Notes under the pieces: generated by a model | What the model was told of the DNA's origin: nothing | The model's input: the letters and a program-made list of their open reading frames with translations, nothing else | Databases searched by the model: none | Assembly: GCF_038235435.1 (NCBI RefSeq) | Contig: NZ_CP151275.1 | Span: 2,170,001 to 2,234,000 of the forward strand | Length of the DNA: 64,000 nt | Source: Niveibacterium sp. SC-1 | Lineage (GTDB): Bacteria; Pseudomonadota; Gammaproteobacteria; Burkholderiales; Rhodocyclaceae | Direction: 5' to 3' | Position numbers and translations under genes: made by a program | Part shown: positions 59,356 to 64,000 of the stretch, piece by piece | How the letters are laid out: each line of letters starts with the position of its first letter | Position numbering within the stretch: position 1 is the first letter of the stretch

Positions 59356-62300
59356 TCAGGCGGCCAGCGCCTTGAGGACGTCGCGAATGCGGGCGACGCG
59401 ATCCTTGAGTGTCTCGCTGTAGGTCGTCACGGTCAGCTTGTCCTGCCCCGCGAGCTTGTAGTGCTTGTTCTTCTGGATGAGCTGAATGATGCGGATCGGT
59501 TCGATCGGCGGATTGGGCACGAACTGCAGGTTGATCCGCGATTCGGAGGCGTCGATCTTGATAATGCCCAGCGGCTTGGCGGCGATGCGCAGGCGGTGGA
59601 TCTCCACCAGCGCCTGGGTCTGCGCGGGCATTTCGCCGAAGCGGTCGATCAGCTCTTCCTGGATCGCCTGCAACTCGTCGCCGCTCTCGCAGTTGGCCAT
59701 GCGCTTGTAGAGCGTCAGGCGTTCGCCGATGTCGCTGCAGTAATCCGAGGGCAGCAGGGCGGGCGCATGCAGGTTGATTTCCGAGGTCACGTCCAGCGGC
59801 TGGGACATGTCCGGCTCCTTGCCGGCCTGCAGGTCCTTGACCGCGCGCTTGAGCATTTCGGTGTAGAGCGAGAAACCGATCTGCTGGATCTCGCCGCTCT
59901 GGTTCTCGCCCAGCACTTCGCCCGCGCCGCGGATCTCCAGGTCGTGCATCGCGAGATAGAAGCCGGAACCCAGGTCTTCCATCATGGCGATCGCCTCCAG
60001 GCGCTTCTGCGCCAGCGCCGTAGGCTTGGCATGCGCGTCGGTGAGCAGATAGGCGTAGGCTTGGTGGTGCGAACGGCCGACGCGGCCGCGCAGCTGGTGC
60101 AACTGCGCGAGGCCGAAACGGTCGGCGCGATTGATGATGATGGTGTTGGCCGTAGGGATGTTGATCCCGGTCTCGATGATGGTCGTGCAGAGCAGCAGGT
60201 TGGCGCGCTGGGTGGTGAAGTCGCGCATCACGCGTTCCAGCTCGCGCTCGGGCAACTGGCCGTGGCCGACCACGATGCGCGCCTCGGGCAGCATCTCGGT
60301 CAGGCTCTCGCGCATGTTCTCGATCGTGTCGACCTCGTTGTGCAGGAAGTACACCTGACCGCCGCGCTTGAACTCGCGCAGTACGGCCTCGCGCACGATG
60401 CCCTTGGAGTGCTTCTGCACGAAGGTCTTGATCGCCAGCCGCTTCTGCGGCGCGGTTGCGATCACGGAGAACTCGCGCAGGCCTTCGAGCGCGAGGCCCA
60501 GGGTGCGGGGAATCGGCGTGGCGGTGAGCGTGAGGATGTCGACCTCCGCGCGCAGGCTCTTGAGCGCTTCTTTCTGGCGCACACCGAAGCGGTGCTCCTC
60601 GTCGATGATCACCAGGCCCAGGCGCTTGAACTCGACGTCCTTCTGCAGCAGCCGGTGGGTGCCGATAAGGATGTCGACCTTGCCCTCGGCCAGCAGCTTG
60701 AGCGCGTCAGCCTGCTCCTTGGCGGAGCGAAAGCGCGACAGCTCGGCGATCTTGATCGGCCAGTCGGCGAAGCGATCGACAAAGGTCTCGTAGTGCTGTT
60801 CGGTGAGCAGCGTGGTGGGCGAGAGCACCGCCACCTGCTTGCCGTCGGCCACCGCGATGAAGGCGGCGCGCAAGGCAACCTCGGTCTTGCCGAAACCCAC
60901 GTCGCCGCAGACCAGGCGATCCATCGGCTTGCCCGAGCGCATGTCGGTGATGACAGCCTCGATGGCGGCGAGCTGATCCGGTGTTTCCTCGAAGCCGAAG
61001 CCCTCGGCGAAGGCTTCCAGGTCGTGCTGCTTGAAGTCGAAGCGATGGCCTTCGCGCGCCGCGCGCTGGGCGTAGAGCGCCAGCAGTTCGGCAGCCGTGT
61101 CGCGCACCTGCTGCGCGGCCTTGCGCTTGGCCTTTTCCCAGTCGCCGCGACCGAGCTTGTGCAGGTCGACGTTTTCCGGGTCGGCGCCGGCGTAGCGGCT
61201 GACTACATGCAGTTGCGAGACCGGCACGTAGAGCTTGTCGCCGCCGCTGTACTCCAGGTGCAGGAATTCGGTTTCGCCTTCGCCCAGATCCAGGTGGATC
61301 AGGCCCATGTAGCAGCCGATGCCGTGCGAGACGTGCACCACCGGGTCGCCGACCTTGAGCTCCGACAGGTCGCGCAGCCAGCCTTCCATGGTGGCGGCCT
61401 TGCGGTTGTCGCGACGGGAACGGGTGCGCGCCTGGGTGGCGTAGAGCTCGTTCTCGGTGACGACGGCGATGCCGGCTTCCGGGACGATGAAGCCGCTATT
61501 GAGCGGGCCGGCGGTGAGCGCGAGCCGCGCGTCGGAGGCCAGGAAGCCGTCCAGGCCCGTGGCGGCCGAAGCCGCGAGCCCGTATTCCTTGAAGTAGTCG
61601 GCGATCGTCTGCTGGCGGCCGGCCGATTCGGCCAGCAGCAGGATGCGACCGGGGAAGCGTGCCGCGAAATCCTTGAAGCGGTGCAGCGGGTCGCTCGCCC
61701 GGCGTTCCACCGATAGCTCCGGCAGTGCCTGGGTGGCCAGCGATTCGTTGCGCAGGCCCAGGCCGATGCGGCCGCGTTCGCCCGCCGCGGCGAAGAACTG
61801 GTCGGCGGAATAGAAAAGCTGTGCGGGCGGCAGCAAGGGGCGGCTGGTATCTCCGCCCATCAGCTTGAAACGGCTCTGCGTTTCGCGCCAGAAATCCTCG
61901 ATGGCCTTGTTGACGTCGCCATGCATGACGACGGCACTGGCCTTGGGCAGGTAGTCGAAGATGCTGGCCGTGTCCTCGAAGAAGAGCGGCAGGTAGTACT
62001 CGATCCCCGCCGAGGCGATGCCGTTCGAGACGTCCTTGTAGATCGTGCTCTTGGACGGGTCGCCCTCGAAGGTCTCGCGGAAGCGGGCACGGAAGCCGGC
62101 GCGTGCCTTCTCGTCGAGCGGGAACTCGCGCGCCGGGAGGAGGCGGATCTCCTTGACCGGGAAGACCGTGCGCTGGGTGTCCGGGTCGAAGGTGCGGATG
62201 GTGTCGATGTCTTCGTCGAAGAGCTCGATCCGGTAGGGCAGGGCGGCGCCCATCGGGTAGAGGTCGATCAGCCCGCCGCGCACCGAAAATTCACCCGGCC

Positions 62301-62790
62301 GCACCACCTGGGTCATGTGTTCGTAGCCCGCGAGTACCACCTGCGCCCGCAGCGCCTCGACATCCAGCTTGTCGCCTTGCTTGAGGAAGAAAGTGTGGCC
62401 GGCGAGGTAGGCCGGCGGGCACAGGCGATAGAGCGCGGTCGAGGCCGGCACCAGGGTGATGTCCGCCTCGCCGCGGGAGATCGCGTACAGCGTCGCCAGC
62501 CGCTCGGAGACCAGATCCTGGTGGGGCGAAAAGCTGTCGTAGGGGAGGGTTTCCCAGTCCGGCAGCACATGGACCTTGAGTCCCGGTGCGAACCAGCGGA
62601 TTTCCTGTCCGAGACGCTGTGCGTCGAGCGGATTCGCGGTCACGACCAGCAGTGGCCCCTGGGCGGCCAGGCCCGTGAGGGCCAGCGCGTCGGCCGAACC
62701 GTGGACGCCGGGCAGATCGACGCGCTTGCCGGGCGCGGGGCGGGAAATCTGGGCCAGGGCTGGCAGGGAAAGGGCTTGGGGAGAGGCCAT
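59356..62790 (-). CDS. mfd: Transcription-repair coupling factor Mfd
   Basis: Mfd removes RNA polymerase stalled at DNA damage and recruits UvrA. The 1144-residue protein has the UvrB-like N-terminal modules (about 1-400), the RNA-polymerase-binding domain (DPVVHVSHGIGCYMGL), and the RecG-like translocase with VCGDVGFGKTEVALRAAF (Walker A), VIIDEEHRFGVRQ (DEEQ-type box) and TATPIPRTL. A TRCF C-terminal domain ends the protein. MASPQALSLP at 62790 is the best start; 54 more in-frame codons upstream lack similarity. Confidence 0.96.
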   Translation of the reverse strand: MASPQALSLPALAQISRPAPGKRVDLPGVHGSADALALTGLAAQGPLLVVTANPLDAQRLGQEIRWFAPGLKVHVLPDWETLPYDSFSPHQDLVSERLATLYAISRGEADITLVPASTALYRLCPPAYLAGHTFFLKQGDKLDVEALRAQVVLAGYEHMTQVVRPGEFSVRGGLIDLYPMGAALPYRIELFDEDIDTIRTFDPDTQRTVFPVKEIRLLPAREFPLDEKARAGFRARFRETFEGDPSKSTIYKDVSNGIASAGIEYYLPLFFEDTASIFDYLPKASAVVMHGDVNKAIEDFWRETQSRFKLMGGDTSRPLLPPAQLFYSADQFFAAAGERGRIGLGLRNESLATQALPELSVERRASDPLHRFKDFAARFPGRILLLAESAGRQQTIADYFKEYGLAASAATGLDGFLASDARLALTAGPLNSGFIVPEAGIAVVTENELYATQARTRSRRDNRKAATMEGWLRDLSELKVGDPVVHVSHGIGCYMGLIHLDLGEGETEFLHLEYSGGDKLYVPVSQLHVVSRYAGADPENVDLHKLGRGDWEKAKRKAAQQVRDTAAELLALYAQRAAREGHRFDFKQHDLEAFAEGFGFEETPDQLAAIEAVITDMRSGKPMDRLVCGDVGFGKTEVALRAAFIAVADGKQVAVLSPTTLLTEQHYETFVDRFADWPIKIAELSRFRSAKEQADALKLLAEGKVDILIGTHRLLQKDVEFKRLGLVIIDEEHRFGVRQKEALKSLRAEVDILTLTATPIPRTLGLALEGLREFSVIATAPQKRLAIKTFVQKHSKGIVREAVLREFKRGGQVYFLHNEVDTIENMRESLTEMLPEARIVVGHGQLPERELERVMRDFTTQRANLLLCTTIIETGINIPTANTIIINRADRFGLAQLHQLRGRVGRSHHQAYAYLLTDAHAKPTALAQKRLEAIAMMEDLGSGFYLAMHDLEIRGAGEVLGENQSGEIQQIGFSLYTEMLKRAVKDLQAGKEPDMSQPLDVTSEINLHAPALLPSDYCSDIGERLTLYKRMANCESGDELQAIQEELIDRFGEMPAQTQALVEIHRLRIAAKPLGIIKIDASESRINLQFVPNPPIEPIRIIQLIQKNKHYKLAGQDKLTVTTYSETLKDRVARIRDVLKALAA

Positions 62791-63114
62791 GGGGAGTGCC
62801 GTGCGACAGCGGTCGGCGAGGCGAGAGGGGCGCGGAATTATACGTGCTCGGCAGCGATCGGACCCGCAGCCGTCTTGCGGTCGTGAAAACGCTTTCGGCA
62901 TGACGTTTTGTTTGCATTCTTTTGCACGCGGCCGCTCTGCCGCACCGTACATGGCTATGAACTAAAGACCCCCCGGCCGCAAAGCAATTCGTCCCCCTGC
63001 GCCTGCTCAAGTATCGGGGGGCAGGGCCGTTAGGGATGTTGGCCAAAGGGGCGATACAGCCCCGGCGTGGAGAAGCTTCCTGAATGGGATGAAGAACAGG
63101 AAATCGAGGAGCTC
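62791..63114. other. Intergenic region between mfd and the chemotaxis receptor
   Basis: These 324 bases separate divergent genes. ATTATA at 62837-62842 reads TATAAT on the minus strand and may be the mfd -10 box, 47 bases upstream of its start. The plus-strand side shows the GAGGAG ribosome site of the receptor (63106-63111). I found no convincing sigma-28 promoter, terminator or small gene. Confidence 0.5.
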
Positions 63115-64000
63115 ATGAAACTTTTGAACAAGCTGTCCAGCATTCGTAACCGGCTGATCTTCCTGGCGATAGTCGCGCTCGCCGGCATGGTGGTGTCCAG
63201 CGCCGTGGGCTGGCTGGGGGTGATGTCGGTGTCCGGAGCGCTCAAGGACGTGACGGAGAACCACCTGCCCGCGATCCGCGAGGTCGAGGGTGTGCGCGGT
63301 CTGATCTCCCGCATCCGCCTGAAGAACATCGAATCGGTTTCCTGGAGCCAGGAGTACGACGCCGCCGACCGCTTCGAGGCGATGGACAAGCTCAAGAAGG
63401 CGCAGGCCAAGGAACTGGCCGACAGCCTCAAGGCTTACGGCAGCCTGCCCAAGTCGGCCGCGGAGGAAAAAGCCTGGAAGGAATTCCTAGCCGCCAAGGC
63501 GGACTGGGACAAGATCGAGGTCAAGATCAACGACGTCGTACGCAACCTGTACACCGGCGACGAAGATGGCCTGCCCGCACAGGTGATCAGCCTCAAGGCC
63601 TACGTGACCAAGGATCAGGTCAAGCCGCAGGCCGCGGTCGAAAAGGCGCTGGATGATCTGGTGAACGTGCGGACCAAGGCTACCGAGCAGGCACAGAAAT
63701 CGTCCAGCACCAAGGTCACCGCAGCCCAGGCCCTTGCCCTGGGGACACTGTTGGTCGTGGGCGGCGCGCTGATCGCCCTGTCCTTCTTCCTGGTCCGTTC
63801 GATCGTCAAGCCGCTCAAGCTGATGCGCGAGACCATCGTTTCGGTGTCGCGCAGCAAGGATTTCACCGTCCGCGCCAAGGTCAATTCGCAGGACGAAACC
63901 GGCCAGACGATCCAGGCCTTCAACGAACTGGTAGCCGAGCTCCAGACCTCCATCCGCGGCGTGCTCGAATCGGCCACCCGGATCGGCGAGGCCGCCGAAG
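63115..64000 (+). CDS. Methyl-accepting chemotaxis protein, N-terminal part (partial)
   Basis: The gene runs off the window after 295 codons without a stop. MKLLNKLSSIRNRLIFLAIV opens with a membrane segment (about residues 13-35). A mostly helical periplasmic four-helix-bundle domain (about 36-198) follows, then a second membrane segment (LALGTLLVVGGALIALSFFL, about 203-225) and a HAMP domain starting VRSIVKPLKLMRETIVSVS. The signalling domain is beyond the window. GAGGAG lies just upstream of ATG 63115. The domain order marks a chemoreceptor; the ligand is unknown. Confidence 0.88.
   Translation, partial: MKLLNKLSSIRNRLIFLAIVALAGMVVSSAVGWLGVMSVSGALKDVTENHLPAIREVEGVRGLISRIRLKNIESVSWSQEYDAADRFEAMDKLKKAQAKELADSLKAYGSLPKSAAEEKAWKEFLAAKADWDKIEVKINDVVRNLYTGDEDGLPAQVISLKAYVTKDQVKPQAAVEKALDDLVNVRTKATEQAQKSSSTKVTAAQALALGTLLVVGGALIALSFFLVRSIVKPLKLMRETIVSVSRSKDFTVRAKVNSQDETGQTIQAFNELVAELQTSIRGVLESATRIGEAAE

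Noticed and set aside
59254..61716. 820-residue open frame on the plus strand opposite mfd
   Set aside because: It is antisense to Mfd, whose motifs are complete; the sequence looks like repeated LRRHR-type shadow composition.
62963..62983. TAAAGACC...GCCGCAAA before the chemotaxis receptor, as a possible sigma-28 promoter
   Set aside because: The spacing between the two halves is about 5 bases instead of 11, so it does not fit the flagellar promoter pattern.

Overview
This 64 kb window is chromosomal DNA from a GC-rich betaproteobacterium, most likely in or near the Rhodocyclales. The evidence is gene order: bamA-skp-lpxD-fabZ-lpxA-lpxB-rnhB, smpB/ratA-ratB/guaB-guaA, ygfZ/mltG-tmk-holB-pilZ-tatD, purM/hda-HAD-pcnB-folK, and sbp-cysT-cysW-cysB are all arranged as in that class. 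Almost every reading frame is a recognisable housekeeping gene, packed tightly with many 4-base start/stop overlaps. No rRNA, tRNA, CRISPR array or intact insertion sequence was seen.

Layout. 1-5.6 kb: outer-membrane assembly and lipid A synthesis, RNase HII and an RNA methyltransferase. 5.6-10.7 kb: SmpB, RatA/RatB, a DUF4124 protein, and GMP synthesis (guaB, guaA). 10.66-12.66 kb: a small AT-richer accessory segment with a membrane acyltransferase and broken sequence. It is bracketed by near-identical copies of the guaA 3' end, so it looks like the remnant of an island inserted at guaA. 12.7-21 kb: 2'-5' RNA ligase-like protein, TadA, an L,D-transpeptidase/GNAT fusion, YgfZ, MltG, Tmk, HolB, PilZ and TatD. 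21-30 kb: RhlE-type helicase, a PabB-PabC fusion, glycerol catabolism (glpD, glpK) and a large GH3 glycosidase. 30-37.5 kb: pantothenate, folate and nucleotide genes, pcnB, hda, purM and an MgtC protein.

37.6-42.1 kb: a FadR/GlcC-type regulator with a clear operator upstream, followed by glycolate oxidase glcDEF. 42.2-46.3 kb: an HDOD protein, a PP2C phosphatase, a kinase-fold protein and CorA. 46.5-49.3 kb: proton-translocating transhydrogenase pntAA-AB-B. 49.4-54.3 kb: an exported amidohydrolase, then a sulfate uptake operon with its regulator CysB but without the cysA ATPase gene. 54.5-64 kb: a lysophospholipid acyltransferase, a soluble PAS histidine kinase overlapping an HD-GYP phosphodiesterase, the rhodoquinone methyltransferase RquA, Mfd, and the start of a chemotaxis receptor.

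Taken together the genes suggest a motile or surface-sensing, metabolically flexible heterotroph. It oxidises glycerol and glycolate and probably respires through rhodoquinone when oxygen is low. The points most worth a second look are the guaA island scar, rquA with a tandem repeat upstream, the L,D-transpeptidase/GNAT fusion, the FadR-type operator ahead of glcDEF, the sulfate operon without cysA, and the HDOD/PP2C/kinase-like cluster.
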